A DNA stretch of 64,000 bases from positions 1,800,501 through 1,864,500 of the forward strand of contig NZ_CP107932.1 in the NCBI RefSeq assembly GCF_036032445.1. Reading direction: 5' to 3'. Every line of letters begins with the position of its first letter. Within the stretch, counting starts at the first letter, position 1. This DNA comes from Nocardia sp. NBC_00416. GTDB lineage: Bacteria > Actinomycetota > Actinomycetes > Mycobacteriales > Mycobacteriaceae. The notes beneath the pieces were generated by a model. The model did no database searches. It was not told where the DNA came from and worked only from the letters and a program-made list of their open reading frames with translations. This document shows, in pieces, positions 26,956 to 35,565 of the stretch. Made by a program: the position numbers and the translations under genes.

Positions 26956-28114
26956 CCGCCCGTGCCCGGTGCGCACCCGCACCGGGCACGGGGCGGACCG
27001 AGGCCACGGCCGCCCTGATCCGTTCGGCCGCTGTATCGGGCGGGATATCGGCGATGAACGCCCCCATCGCCGATTCCGAACCGGCCAGGTATTTGATCTT
27101 GTCGGCCCCCCGCCGGATCGAGGTCAGCTGCAGATGCAGCCGCACCGTGTCCCTTCCGGTATGGACGGGCGCCTGGTGCCACGCCGCGATATAGGGTGTC
27201 GGATCGTCGTACAGGGCATCGATCCCCCGCAGCAACCGCAGGTACAGCGTCGCGAGTTCGTCTCGTTCCGCCTCGTCGGTGGCCGCGAGATCCGGGATCT
27301 GCCGGTGCGGGAGCAGATGCACCTCGATCGGCCACCGCGCCGCGAACGGGACGAAGGCGGTCCACCGCTGCCCGGCCAGCACCACCCGGCCGCCCGCGCG
27401 TTCGCTGTCCAGAATGCGCTCGAACAGATCCGGACCGAGTCGTCGCACGGATTCGAGCAGCCGGGTCGTCCGCGGTGTCACATAGGGGTAGGCGTAGATC
27501 TGTCCGTGCGGGTGCGGCAGGGTCACGCCGATCGCCTCCCCCCGGTTCTCGAACGGGAAGACCTGCTGGATCCCGGGTAACGCGGACAGTTCGGCGGTCC
27601 GATCCGCCCAGGCCTCGATGACCGTTCGCGCCCGATTCGGACCGAGATCGCCGAACGCCCCTTCGTGTTCCGGACTGAAGCACACCACCTCGCACCGCCC
27701 GACCGCCACCCGTTCGCGCGCGAATCCGATATCGGCGACATCCTCGATACCGCGCGGCGCCGGAGGGTCCCCGGTCACATCGGCGGGCAGTGCCGGACCG
27801 AAGGAAGGGGACCGGTTCTCGAACACGGCCACGTCGTACTGGTCGGGTATCTCCGAGGGGTTTCCCGGCGTCTGCGGGGCGAGCGGATCGCGATCGGCCG
27901 GGGGTAGCACGACCCGGCTCTGCCGGGCGGCCGCGATGGAGATCCACTCCCCGGTGAGCACATCCTGGCGCATCACCGCGGTGGGTGGCCGCGGCTCCAG
28001 CCGCCGGGTGTCGATCCGGCGCTCGGGGCCGAGCCGGGTATCGGCGTCGTCGTAGTAGATGAGGTCCCGGCCGTCGGCGAGTGTGGCGGTGCGCTTCACG
28101 ATGCGGGTGGGCAC
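26939..28114 (-). CDS. galT: galactose-1-phosphate uridylyltransferase
   Basis: This Leloir enzyme swaps UMP between UDP-glucose and galactose-1-phosphate. The active-site His-Pro-His is in LPHPHGQIYAYP. Other landmarks are RQDVLTGEWISIAAARQ, CEVVCFSPEHEGAF, a QVFPFENRGEAIGV segment and the C-terminal His cluster AAWHQAP. The GTG at 28114 (PTRIVKRT) was chosen; residues further upstream are not family-like. No galK or galE is adjacent. At 391 aa it is slightly longer than the bacterial average. Its end overlaps the convergent DUF218 gene. Confidence 0.92.
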   Translation of the reverse strand: MPTRIVKRTATLADGRDLIYYDDADTRLGPERRIDTRRLEPRPPTAVMRQDVLTGEWISIAAARQSRVVLPPADRDPLAPQTPGNPSEIPDQYDVAVFENRSPSFGPALPADVTGDPPAPRGIEDVADIGFARERVAVGRCEVVCFSPEHEGAFGDLGPNRARTVIEAWADRTAELSALPGIQQVFPFENRGEAIGVTLPHPHGQIYAYPYVTPRTTRLLESVRRLGPDLFERILDSERAGGRVVLAGQRWTAFVPFAARWPIEVHLLPHRQIPDLAATDEAERDELATLYLRLLRGIDALYDDPTPYIAAWHQAPVHTGRDTVRLHLQLTSIRRGADKIKYLAGSESAMGAFIADIPPDTAAERIRAAVASVRPVPGAGAHRARAVSGWC

Positions 28115-28258
28115 GTGCTCACGATAGCCAGCCCGCGCCCCGCGCGGGTCGACCCCCGGACACCGGCGGGTCAGCTTCGGAGCCGCGACAGCGACCGGCA
28201 CCGCGGAGCATCCGCGACCGCACCCACCGAATTCCCTCGCCATCTCACACCGGGCGAG

Positions 28259-28279
28259 TTATAGTCGTAAAGACTAAAA
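28259..28279. promoter_or_regulatory. operator-like inverted repeat TAGTC-N5-GACTA with AT flanks
   Basis: The arms pair at 7 of 8 positions (TT.TAGTC and GACTA.AA) around the spacer GTAAA. It lies 17 bases before the vWA start and just before its GAGGAGG site, so bound protein would block transcription or initiation. The TAGTC/GACTA arms recall NrtR-type (Nudix-related repressor) sites; this is a resemblance only. Confidence 0.6.
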
Positions 28280-28296
28280 CATGAGGAGGCCCCGGG

Positions 28297-29241
28297 ATGG
28301 GTTACGGAAATTGGGACCACAGCGCGTACCGGGCCGCCAAGGCCTACCGGACCCGCCGGGGCATCGACGATTTCGGATACACCGCAGAACTGCGCGATCA
28401 GCCCTACGACACCTGGAAGGTCCACCCCGATCTGGATCCGTTCGGGGTCACCGCCCGCGAATGCCGGGATTCGGCCGAGCACGGGAATTCGCTGCCGATC
28501 GCCGTGCTGTTCGACGTCACGGGCTCCATGGGCCGGGTACCGGTGATCATGCAGAGCAAGCTCGGCAAGCTGCACGACCTGTTGAAGAACAAGGGTTACG
28601 CCGACGATCCACAGATACTGTTCGGCGGAATCGGCGACGCGGACGTCGACCGGGCACCGCTACAGGTGGGCCAATTCGAATCCGACAACCGCATGGACGA
28701 ACAGTTGCGCACCATCCTCCTCGAAGGCGGGGGCGGCGGCCAGAAATCCGAAAGCTACGAGCTGGCTGCCTATTTCATGGCCGAGCACGTGGTCACCGAC
28801 GCCTGGGACAAACGCGGCAAGAAGGGATACCTGTTCCTGATCGGGGACGAACTCAACAAACCCCGGCTGGCCGCCCGCCATATTCGCGGCGTCATCGGCG
28901 ACCATGTACGCACCGATATCTCGGTCGAATCCATCTACCGCGACCTCGCCCAGCGCTGGCAGGTGCACTACATCCTGCCGAACCAGTCGTCGTACTACCA
29001 CGACCCGGAGATCGCGGAGCACTGGAATCGGCTGCTGGGACAGAATTTCCTGCGGCTCGACGACCCGGCCGCGGTGTGCGAGCTGATCGCGTTGACGATC
29101 GGCTCGGCCGAGGACCGGGTCGACGTGCACACGGGGCTGGCCGATCTGCGCGATATCGGATCGGCGGCCGAAGCGGAGGTCGTCGGCCGGGCCTTGCACG
29201 CGCTCGAGCCGAAGGCCCTGCCCGGCGGTAGTGCCCACTGA
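28297..29241 (+). CDS. von Willebrand A-like domain protein, 314 aa
   Basis: The ATG is preceded by GAGGAGG. A MIDAS metal motif DVTGSMG occurs at residues ~73-79 (the DxTGS variant), followed by a Gly-rich turn GGGGGQKSESYELAAYFMA and LFLIGDE. There is no signal peptide, so it is cytoplasmic. Such stand-alone vWA proteins usually work with a partner; here the next gene, 15 bases downstream, encodes a divergent adenylosuccinate-synthetase paralogue. The tight spacing and the operator-like repeat in front indicate a regulated two-gene operon of unknown function. Confidence 0.75.
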   Translation: MGYGNWDHSAYRAAKAYRTRRGIDDFGYTAELRDQPYDTWKVHPDLDPFGVTARECRDSAEHGNSLPIAVLFDVTGSMGRVPVIMQSKLGKLHDLLKNKGYADDPQILFGGIGDADVDRAPLQVGQFESDNRMDEQLRTILLEGGGGGQKSESYELAAYFMAEHVVTDAWDKRGKKGYLFLIGDELNKPRLAARHIRGVIGDHVRTDISVESIYRDLAQRWQVHYILPNQSSYYHDPEIAEHWNRLLGQNFLRLDDPAAVCELIALTIGSAEDRVDVHTGLADLRDIGSAAEAEVVGRALHALEPKALPGGSAH

Positions 29242-29256
29242 ACGACAGGAGCAGTC

Positions 29257-30606
29257 ATGGCGATCAGCAGCGCCCCCATCGGACGGCATTTGATCGTCGT
29301 CGATCTCGGATTCGGGGACGCGGGCAAGGGTGCGACGGTCGATTGGCTGTGTTCACCAGAGGCGAACCTGGGCGTCGCGGCGGTGGTGCGGTTCAACGGT
29401 GGGGCGCAGGCGGCGCATACCGTGGTCGCCGGCGGACGGCAACACACCTTCGCCCAGTTCGGTTCGGGAACGTTCTCCGGTGTACCGACCCTGCTGTCCG
29501 AGCATGTTCTGGTCGAACCCATGGCGCTGGCGGCAGAGGCGGACCGGCTGGCAGAACAGGGGGTCACCGACCCGCTGTCCCTGCTCGCCGTCGACGGCCG
29601 GGCACTGCTCACCACTCCTTTCCACATTGCGGCCAATCGCGCGCGGGAGGACGCGCGCGGCGTCGGCCGGCACGGTTCGTGCGGGATGGGGATCGGCGAA
29701 ACGGCCTCGTACGCCCTGCACTACGACGCGCCCCGGGTCTCGGACTGCCGGGAGCCGGAGGCGTTGCGTTCGAAGTTGCGGGCGCTGGCCCGGCACTGTC
29801 GGCCGCTGCTCGAACGCAGCGGACACACCTGCGAACCGATCGAGGTGCTCGTGGACATGTACCGGGAGTTCGGCCGGGCGGTACGCGTCACCGGCCCCGG
29901 GGAACCGGCGCGACTGGCCCGGCGCGGCCGGCTGGTGTTCGAAGGCGCCCAAGGGGTACTGCTGGACGAGTGGCGCGGATTCCATCCGCACACGACGTGG
30001 TCGACGGTCGAACCGCGCAATGCCCGGGCGATGCTGGCCGGAATCGGCGCGGCCGGTTCGGTACTCGGCGTCACTCGCACCTACACCACCCGGCACGGCG
30101 CGGGTCCCTTTCCGACCGAGGATCCCGGACTCCGGCTGCCCGAGCCGCACAACGGCTCCGGGCGGTATCAGGGCGATTTCCGGCGGGGGCATCTCGATGC
30201 CGTCCTGCTCCGCTACGCGATCGCGGTATGCGGAGGCGTCGACGGGATCGTGGTGAATCACCTCGACGTCGCGGGCCGGACTCGGGTGGCGACCGCTTAC
30301 ACCACACCGCGCGGCATCCGGCACACTCTCGTCCCCGGCCCCTGGCGAAACCTGGAGTACCAGAGCGAGCTGACCTCCACGCTCACCACGGCCGCACCGG
30401 TGCTCACCGATCTGCCCACCGATCCACTCCCCTGGTTCGAGCGATTCCTCGGCGTGCCCGTCGTGCTGACCGGATCCGGGCCCGACCGGAGCGCACGACG
30501 ACCCCGGGGTTCGTTCGAGCAGGTGACCGGCCCGAGTCCCGCCCCCGCGCCGCCCGCACCCGACCGGGTAGCGGGCGGCGGAAAACTGGAGGAAAATTCC
30601 ATATAA
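29257..30606 (+). CDS. divergent PurA (adenylosuccinate synthetase)-like enzyme, 449 aa
   Basis: The fold is clear: GFGDAGKG replaces the canonical GDEGKGK, keeping the catalytic Asp; AAHTVV keeps the catalytic His; FEGAQGVLLD, TRHGAGPFPTE and the GTP-binding SGPDR are present. The canonical substrate loop RRRRTGWLD becomes DFRRGHLD and the loop after GKG loses its second Lys. These changes suggest an altered substrate, with GTP and an Asp- or amine-type ligand still possible. It is unlikely to be the housekeeping purA. It is second in an operon with the vWA protein; ribosome site AGGAG. Confidence 0.78.
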   Translation: MAISSAPIGRHLIVVDLGFGDAGKGATVDWLCSPEANLGVAAVVRFNGGAQAAHTVVAGGRQHTFAQFGSGTFSGVPTLLSEHVLVEPMALAAEADRLAEQGVTDPLSLLAVDGRALLTTPFHIAANRAREDARGVGRHGSCGMGIGETASYALHYDAPRVSDCREPEALRSKLRALARHCRPLLERSGHTCEPIEVLVDMYREFGRAVRVTGPGEPARLARRGRLVFEGAQGVLLDEWRGFHPHTTWSTVEPRNARAMLAGIGAAGSVLGVTRTYTTRHGAGPFPTEDPGLRLPEPHNGSGRYQGDFRRGHLDAVLLRYAIAVCGGVDGIVVNHLDVAGRTRVATAYTTPRGIRHTLVPGPWRNLEYQSELTSTLTTAAPVLTDLPTDPLPWFERFLGVPVVLTGSGPDRSARRPRGSFEQVTGPSPAPAPPAPDRVAGGGKLEENSI

Positions 30607-30690
30607 CACTTTCCGAGAACGTCATTATCAGGCAACCTGGTTACTGCCGTGAACAGACACGCGATACCGCCACGACAGTAAGGGAAGCCG

Positions 30691-31818
30691 ATGAAATCCA
30701 AGGGCGCTTTGATCTGGGATTACGCGCAGCCGTGGTCGGTCGAGGAGATCGAGATCGGCGACCCGCAGCAGGGCGAGGTCAAGGTCCGGGTCGAGACCGC
30801 GGGTCTGTGCCAGTTCGATCAGCGATTGGCCAGCGGCGACGTCCCCACCGCGGAATTCCCGATCCTCGGCGGGCACGAAGGGGCCGGAGTGATCGTCGAG
30901 GTCGGCGCCGGCGTGGAGCAACTCGCCGTGGGCGATCACGTGGTCTTCTCTTTCATCCCGGCCTGCGGCATCTGCCAGTCCTGCCTATCCGGGCATCACA
31001 ACCTGTGCGACCGAGGACAGGACCTACTCACCCGGGGCGCGGTCTCCGACGGCACCTTCCGGATCCGCGCCCGCGACCGCAACGTCCATCCCACCTCGTT
31101 GATCGGCGCGTTCGCCCCGTACGCGGTAGTCCACAAGAGTTCGGTGGTCAAGATCGACCCGTCCATCCCCTTCGATATCGCCTGCCTCGCCAGCTGCAGC
31201 GTCACCACCGGCTACGGCGCCGTCGTCAATACCGCGACCGTCCGGCCCGGCGAAGACGTCGCGGTGGTCGGGGCGGGCGCGGTCGGCACCGCCGCCGTGC
31301 AGGCGGCCGTGATCTCGGGCGCCCGGCGCATCTTCGCCGTCGACCCGATCGCCGCCAAGTGCACGCAGGCCACGAAGTTCGGCGCGACCCACACCTATGC
31401 CGATATCGACAGCGCCATCGGCGGCATCGAGGAGGTCACCGGCGGCCAGATGTGCCGGACGGTGATCATCGCGGTCGGGCGCTGCGACGGCCACGACCTC
31501 GCCAAATGGATGCGGATCACCGCCAAGGGCGGCAGCTGCGTACTCGCCGCCACCGGCGATGCCGCCGAGACCAATCCGCGAATGAACCTGTCCGCGCTCA
31601 CCTTCCAGCAGAAGAGTCTGTGCGGCACCCTGTTCGGTGGCGGAAACCCGCAGCTGCTCATCCCGGAGGTACTGGCTCTCTACAAACTCGGCGACCTCGG
31701 GCTCGGCGATATGATCACCCGCGAATACTCCCTCGAACAGATCAACGAGGGGATCGCCGATATGCTCGAGGGCCGCAATATTCGCGGGATCATCCGCTTC
31801 ACCGACGCGGATCGCTGA
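30691..31818 (+). CDS. NDMA-dependent zinc alcohol dehydrogenase, 375 aa
   Basis: Medium-chain dehydrogenase/reductase with GGHEGAGVI, the catalytic zinc Cys in TAGLCQFD, the structural zinc lobe CGICQSCLSGHHNLC and the Rossmann motif VGAGAVGTAAVQ. The long insert and the C-terminal NINEG-like helix fit the actinobacterial NDMA-dependent (tightly bound NADH) subfamily TIGR03989. It oxidises primary alcohols or aldehydes. The convergent MaoC hydratase suggests a lipid or alcohol catabolic setting. Confidence 0.88.
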   Translation: MKSKGALIWDYAQPWSVEEIEIGDPQQGEVKVRVETAGLCQFDQRLASGDVPTAEFPILGGHEGAGVIVEVGAGVEQLAVGDHVVFSFIPACGICQSCLSGHHNLCDRGQDLLTRGAVSDGTFRIRARDRNVHPTSLIGAFAPYAVVHKSSVVKIDPSIPFDIACLASCSVTTGYGAVVNTATVRPGEDVAVVGAGAVGTAAVQAAVISGARRIFAVDPIAAKCTQATKFGATHTYADIDSAIGGIEEVTGGQMCRTVIIAVGRCDGHDLAKWMRITAKGGSCVLAATGDAAETNPRMNLSALTFQQKSLCGTLFGGGNPQLLIPEVLALYKLGDLGLGDMITREYSLEQINEGIADMLEGRNIRGIIRFTDADR

Positions 31819-31821
31819 CCA

Positions 31822-31835
31822 CCGGCGTGCGCCGG
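31822..31835. terminator. hairpin CCGGCG-TG-CGCCGG between convergent genes
   Basis: A perfect 6-bp stem with a 2-base centre lies between the stops of the alcohol dehydrogenase and the MaoC gene, which are 18 bases apart. A T-run is absent. It could serve both transcripts. Confidence 0.4.
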
Positions 31836-31836
31836 G

Positions 31837-32295
31837 TCAGAATACGACCCGGCTCACCGCCTCCGCGATCAACGCCGGCTTCGATCCACCCTCGATCTCC
31901 ACGGTGTGCTGCACCACCAGCTGCAGCGCGCCACCGGATACCTCACCGGCCTCCGCCAGTACCGCCGTCGACCGCACTTTCGCGCCGACCGGCACCGGGC
32001 TCGGGAACCGGACTTTGTTGGAGCCGTAGTTGATCCCCAGTTTGGCGTTCTCGAAGCCGAAGATCTGCGAACCCAGCAGCGGCAGCAGCGAGAGGGTCAG
32101 ATATCCGTGCGCGATGGGCCCACCGAAGGGGCTCTCCCGCTTCGCCCGCTCGGGGTCGACGTGGATCCACTGGTGGTCCCCGGTGGCCTCGGCGAACTGA
32201 TCGACCATCTGCTGGGTGACCTCCAGCCAGTCGCTGGTGCCCAGGGTCTCCCCCGCCGCCGCGAGCACCTCGTCCTTACCGGTGAATGTACGCAC
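31837..32295 (-). CDS. MaoC-family (R)-specific enoyl-acyl hydratase, 152 aa
   Basis: Single hot-dog domain with the hydratase signature FAEATGDHQWIHVDPERA, which holds the catalytic Asp and His, then PIAHGYLTLSLLP and INYGSNKVRFPSPV. Size and sequence fit mycobacterial single-domain hydratases such as the Rv0130 (HtdZ) type, which hydrate trans-2-enoyl-CoA. The GTG start has AGGAG 8 bases upstream. Its promoter region contains the GACATT/AATGTC inverted repeat. Confidence 0.9.
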   Translation of the reverse strand: MRTFTGKDEVLAAAGETLGTSDWLEVTQQMVDQFAEATGDHQWIHVDPERAKRESPFGGPIAHGYLTLSLLPLLGSQIFGFENAKLGINYGSNKVRFPSPVPVGAKVRSTAVLAEAGEVSGGALQLVVQHTVEIEGGSKPALIAEAVSRVVF

Positions 32296-32391
32296 AGTGC
32301 GTCTCCTTCGATCCCGTGCCGCAGGGTCGCGACATCGCCACTCACCTAATAGGTATTCCGCACTTCGGTCCGGAGTTCAACCCCCAAGTGA

Positions 32392-32410
32392 GACATTTTT
32401 GTACAATGTC
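32392..32410. promoter_or_regulatory. inverted repeat GACATT-N7-AATGTC
   Basis: This 6+6 bp repeat sits in an AT-rich island between the divergent MaoC and EamA genes, 97 bases upstream of the MaoC start. It looks like a TetR/GntR-family operator. No regulator gene is adjacent. Confidence 0.45.
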
Positions 32411-32517
32411 GCAAATATGCGGGTCGGTCGCGCACTCCTCGGACGTGGGGTCCGCCAGATCTCCGTCAGGGAGTTCTCCCGGGGTGCCCGAAAACCAGTG
32501 GCCAGAGCGGCGATCCC

Positions 32518-33471
32518 GTGGGCATATTGCCTTATGTGGCGGTATCGGAGCAGACTGCGCAGGCGCCGAGCCGGCCCCGGGCGACGGGGCTGAGCCTGAC
32601 CTCATGGGTGCTGTTCGCGAGTTCCGGCCCACTGGCGAAGGCGGTGATGGAGGCAGGCTGGTCCGCGGCCGCGGTGACCTCGGCGCGGATCGCGCTGGCC
32701 GCGGTCCTGTTGGCGCCGGCGATCGTGATCGTCCGGCCACGGGCCCTGCGATTCCGGCGCACCGACCTCTGGCCGCTGCTCGGTTACGGTCTCCTCGGTG
32801 TCGCCGGCGTGCAGCTCTTCTTCTTCGTGGCCGTGGCACGGGTCCCGGTCGGGGCGGCCATGGTGCTGGTCAACCTGGCGCCGGCACTGGTAGCCCTGTG
32901 GCTGCGGGTAGTGCGGGGCACCCGGCTACCCGGGCAAGCGTGGCTCGGTATCGGACTGGCCGTGGCCGGGTTGGTCCTGGTCGCGCAGCTCTGGCAGAGC
33001 GCCCGACCGGACCCGCTGGGCATCGCCGCCGGGCTGGGCGCGGCGGTGTGCTCGGCCGGCTACTTTCTGCTCGGCGAGCACGGCGCGAGCAGGCACGACT
33101 CATTCGGGCTGACCGCGGCCGGCCTGACGATCGGCGCGGTGGTGGTGGTCGCCGTGAGCCCGCCCTGGACACTGTCCCCGGCGCTGCTCACCGCCACCGC
33201 GGAACTCGGCGGCTTCCACGCCCCGGCATGGTCGCTGCTGCTGGTGTTGGCCGTAGCCGGCACCGCGCTGCCCTACCTGGCCGGACTACGGGCGCTGCGC
33301 ACTCTGTCCTCCACCATGGCCAGTGCACTGGCCATGGTGGAACCGCTGGTCGCCGCCGGGCTGGCCTGGTTACTGCTCGGCCAGACCCTCGGTCCGGCGC
33401 AATTGGCCGGGTCGGCGATCCTGCTCATCGGCGCGCTGCTGGTGCAGCTGACGCCGGAGACAGCCGCGTGA
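32518..33471 (+). CDS. EamA/DMT-superfamily transporter, 317 aa
   Basis: Ten hydrophobic helices in two five-helix EamA repeats, for example FASSGPLAKAVMEAGWSAAA then FFVAVARVPVGAAMVLVNLA, and SALAMVEPLVAAGLAWLLLG near the end. The family exports amino acids or metabolites. The GTG at 32518 is used; a GTG six codons in (32536) is possible and neither has a strong ribosome site. It shares a divergent promoter region with the MaoC gene. Substrate unknown. Confidence 0.82.
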   Translation: MGILPYVAVSEQTAQAPSRPRATGLSLTSWVLFASSGPLAKAVMEAGWSAAAVTSARIALAAVLLAPAIVIVRPRALRFRRTDLWPLLGYGLLGVAGVQLFFFVAVARVPVGAAMVLVNLAPALVALWLRVVRGTRLPGQAWLGIGLAVAGLVLVAQLWQSARPDPLGIAAGLGAAVCSAGYFLLGEHGASRHDSFGLTAAGLTIGAVVVVAVSPPWTLSPALLTATAELGGFHAPAWSLLLVLAVAGTALPYLAGLRALRTLSSTMASALAMVEPLVAAGLAWLLLGQTLGPAQLAGSAILLIGALLVQLTPETAA

Positions 33472-33604
33472 TCGGCTGACCAGTACGCCCGTTATGCTGC
33501 GGCAGATCGTACCGGCACGATTCGGCAACGGCGCCGAAGTGGCTGGAACACCCGCGGCGACGGCGCGACCCGTCGGCATCCAGCCCACCTCAGGAGATAC
33601 AAGC

Positions 33605-34348
33605 GTGACCGTGCTCACCTTCTGCCTGGTCACGGTCGCCGGGTTCTTCGCCGGACTCGTCGGTTACGTCACCGGGATGGCGTCGCTGATCTCCTATCCG
33701 GCCCTGCTCGCCGTCGGTCTGTCCCCGGTCTCGGCGAACGTGACCAATACCGTCGCGATGGTCGCCGTCGGCGCCGGATCGACCGCGAAGGCAGGTGCGG
33801 CGGTCAGCGACAATTCCCGGGCACTGCTGCTGCACGCTGCCTGCGCCGCCGCCGGGGGCCTCGCCGGTGCGGCCCTGCTCCTGACGACCTCCGCCGAGGT
33901 TTTCGCCGTCGTCGTCCCCTTCCTCATCGCCGCGGCGTCGGCGAGCCTGCTACTCCAGCCGAAACTGCGCGAACTCGCCGGCGGCAGGACCTTCCCCCGG
34001 CTGTATCCCCTCGCCACCGCCGTTGTCGCGCTCTACGGCGGCTACTTCGGAGCGGGAGTCGGGGTCATGTTCCTCGCCCTGATCCTGGTGTGCACCTCCG
34101 AGACGATCTGGCGGGCCAGCATCCTCAAGAGCGTGCTGACCGGGGTCGCCAACCTGGTGGCCGCGATCGGATTCGCCGCCTTCGGGCCCGTCCACTGGCT
34201 CGCCGCCGTGGGCATGGGCCTGGGCGCCTTCGCCGGCGGATGGTACGGCCCCCCGGTGGTCGCCCGCCTGCCGCCGACCTTGATGCGGGTCGGCGTCGCA
34301 GTATGCGGGTTCGGGCTCGCCGGCTACCTGGCACTCTTCTCGCAGTGA
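33605..34348 (+). CDS. TauE/SafE-family membrane transporter, 247 aa
   Basis: The GTG is preceded by AGGAGATA. Eight hydrophobic helices carry the two-fold repeat of the TauE/SafE family (GYVTGMASLISYPALLAVGL and YGGYFGAGVGVMFLALIL). Members export sulfite or other sulfur- or carbon-containing anions, but substrates differ widely. It follows the EamA gene by 133 bases on the same strand, perhaps with its own promoter. It is convergent with the AlkZ-like gene. Confidence 0.85.
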   Translation: MTVLTFCLVTVAGFFAGLVGYVTGMASLISYPALLAVGLSPVSANVTNTVAMVAVGAGSTAKAGAAVSDNSRALLLHAACAAAGGLAGAALLLTTSAEVFAVVVPFLIAAASASLLLQPKLRELAGGRTFPRLYPLATAVVALYGGYFGAGVGVMFLALILVCTSETIWRASILKSVLTGVANLVAAIGFAAFGPVHWLAAVGMGLGAFAGGWYGPPVVARLPPTLMRVGVAVCGFGLAGYLALFSQ

Positions 34349-34430
34349 CGGCCCCCTCGCAACACTGTTTCGAGGTGTGGGGGCAGGTGCGATGGTTACG
34401 CCGCCCTCCGCTGTGCCGAACACCCGGAAA

Positions 34431-35501
34431 TCAGCCCGGTCCCAGAAACGTCCGCAGTCTTCCGATTTCGGCGTCGAGGGCGGTGGCGAAGGCACGGCCT
34501 TTCGGGGCACCGTCCACGAAGCCGACCTCGACCTCACTGCCCGGACCGGCGCAGTTCGCCCAGCCGATCACCCGATCACGCCACAGCATCGGCATCGCGT
34601 AGTAGCCACGGATCCGCTTCGCGACGGGAGTGTAGGCCTCGAAACGGTAGTCCCATCCCCAGATCAGGCCGAACCGCTTCCGATCCCAGACGAGCGGATC
34701 GAAAGGTGCGAGGAACCGCACCCGCGCCGGCGGCGCGCTGTCGGTGGGCGCCAGATCCGAGGGCCACAGGTATCGGACGCCGTCGACGGTGATCGCCGAT
34801 AGGCGGCCGTCGGCAAGCAGCTCGCGGATCGTCGCGGATCCGGTCACACCGTCGATCCGGCGCACCACACGATTGACCGTGGCGGTGAGGGTCGATTCCG
34901 TCGCGGGGGCGAGCGTGCGGGCCACCCGCAGCGCCAACGCCCGGCGGCGATCACCGGGATCCAGCACTTCTTCCAGGCGCGGTGCCAGCTCGTACCGTCG
35001 GATTCCCGAAACCCGGTCGGCCACCCGCAGCAACCCGTACCGATGCAGTTCCTCGAGCAGGACGGTGGTCGCCGACGATGTTCCGCCCCAGGCGTTCACC
35101 ACTCCCCGATGGCCGAAATGCGCCTGGAGGTCCCGCGGGTGCACCACGGCACGTTCCCGGACGAAATCCAGCACTTCGGCGGTGTGCGTGTCGTGCGGGA
35201 ATCCGCCGTCGCCACCACGCGGATGGTGGCGCGGGTGCAGGTAGGGGCGCAGGCGGTTCACGATGTAGCCGTAGGCGTAGACGAAGTCCTCGTCGAGATC
35301 GAGTTCGGGGTATCTGCGCTCGAGGTCGCCGGCCCGGTATCCGCGCACTCGGTGACGCAGGATGAGGTCCTGCGCGCGGGCGGGCGCGCGAATGGGGTCG
35401 GCCTGCACGAACTCGAGCTCGGCAAGGGCGCCCGCGAGTGAGCCCGTGCTGCGCGGCAGCGACCAGGCGACGGCGTTGGAACGCAACCATGCCAGCGACA
35501 T
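34431..35501 (-). CDS. winged-helix DNA glycosylase-like protein (AlkZ/YcaQ family, PF06224), 356 aa
   Basis: The ATG at 35501 was chosen because residues MSLAWLRSNAVAW start the family domain. Signatures are PARAQDLILRHRVRGY, YAYGYIVNRLRPYL, LAPFDPLVWDRKRF and GYYAMPMLWRDRVIGWAN. Characterised members (AlkZ, YcaQ) unhook DNA interstrand crosslinks or remove bulky adducts; many actinobacterial homologues are untested. No biosynthetic cluster is adjacent, so a self-resistance role cannot be argued. Confidence 0.85.
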   Translation of the reverse strand: MSLAWLRSNAVAWSLPRSTGSLAGALAELEFVQADPIRAPARAQDLILRHRVRGYRAGDLERRYPELDLDEDFVYAYGYIVNRLRPYLHPRHHPRGGDGGFPHDTHTAEVLDFVRERAVVHPRDLQAHFGHRGVVNAWGGTSSATTVLLEELHRYGLLRVADRVSGIRRYELAPRLEEVLDPGDRRRALALRVARTLAPATESTLTATVNRVVRRIDGVTGSATIRELLADGRLSAITVDGVRYLWPSDLAPTDSAPPARVRFLAPFDPLVWDRKRFGLIWGWDYRFEAYTPVAKRIRGYYAMPMLWRDRVIGWANCAGPGSEVEVGFVDGAPKGRAFATALDAEIGRLRTFLGPG

Positions 35502-35565
35502 ACAGCGAGAGTAACGACGGCCTCCGACACTGCGCGCAGCGAGCGGGCGCGCGCCGGGCGCGATA

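Noticed and set aside
29257..30606. Housekeeping purA
   Set aside because: GDEGKGK and the RRRRTG substrate loop are altered, and the gene sits in an operon with a vWA protein.
29343..32033. 896-residue plus-strand open frame overlapping the PurA-like and alcohol dehydrogenase genes
   Set aside because: Arg/Gly/Pro-rich shadow of two well-supported genes in another frame, typical of high-GC DNA.
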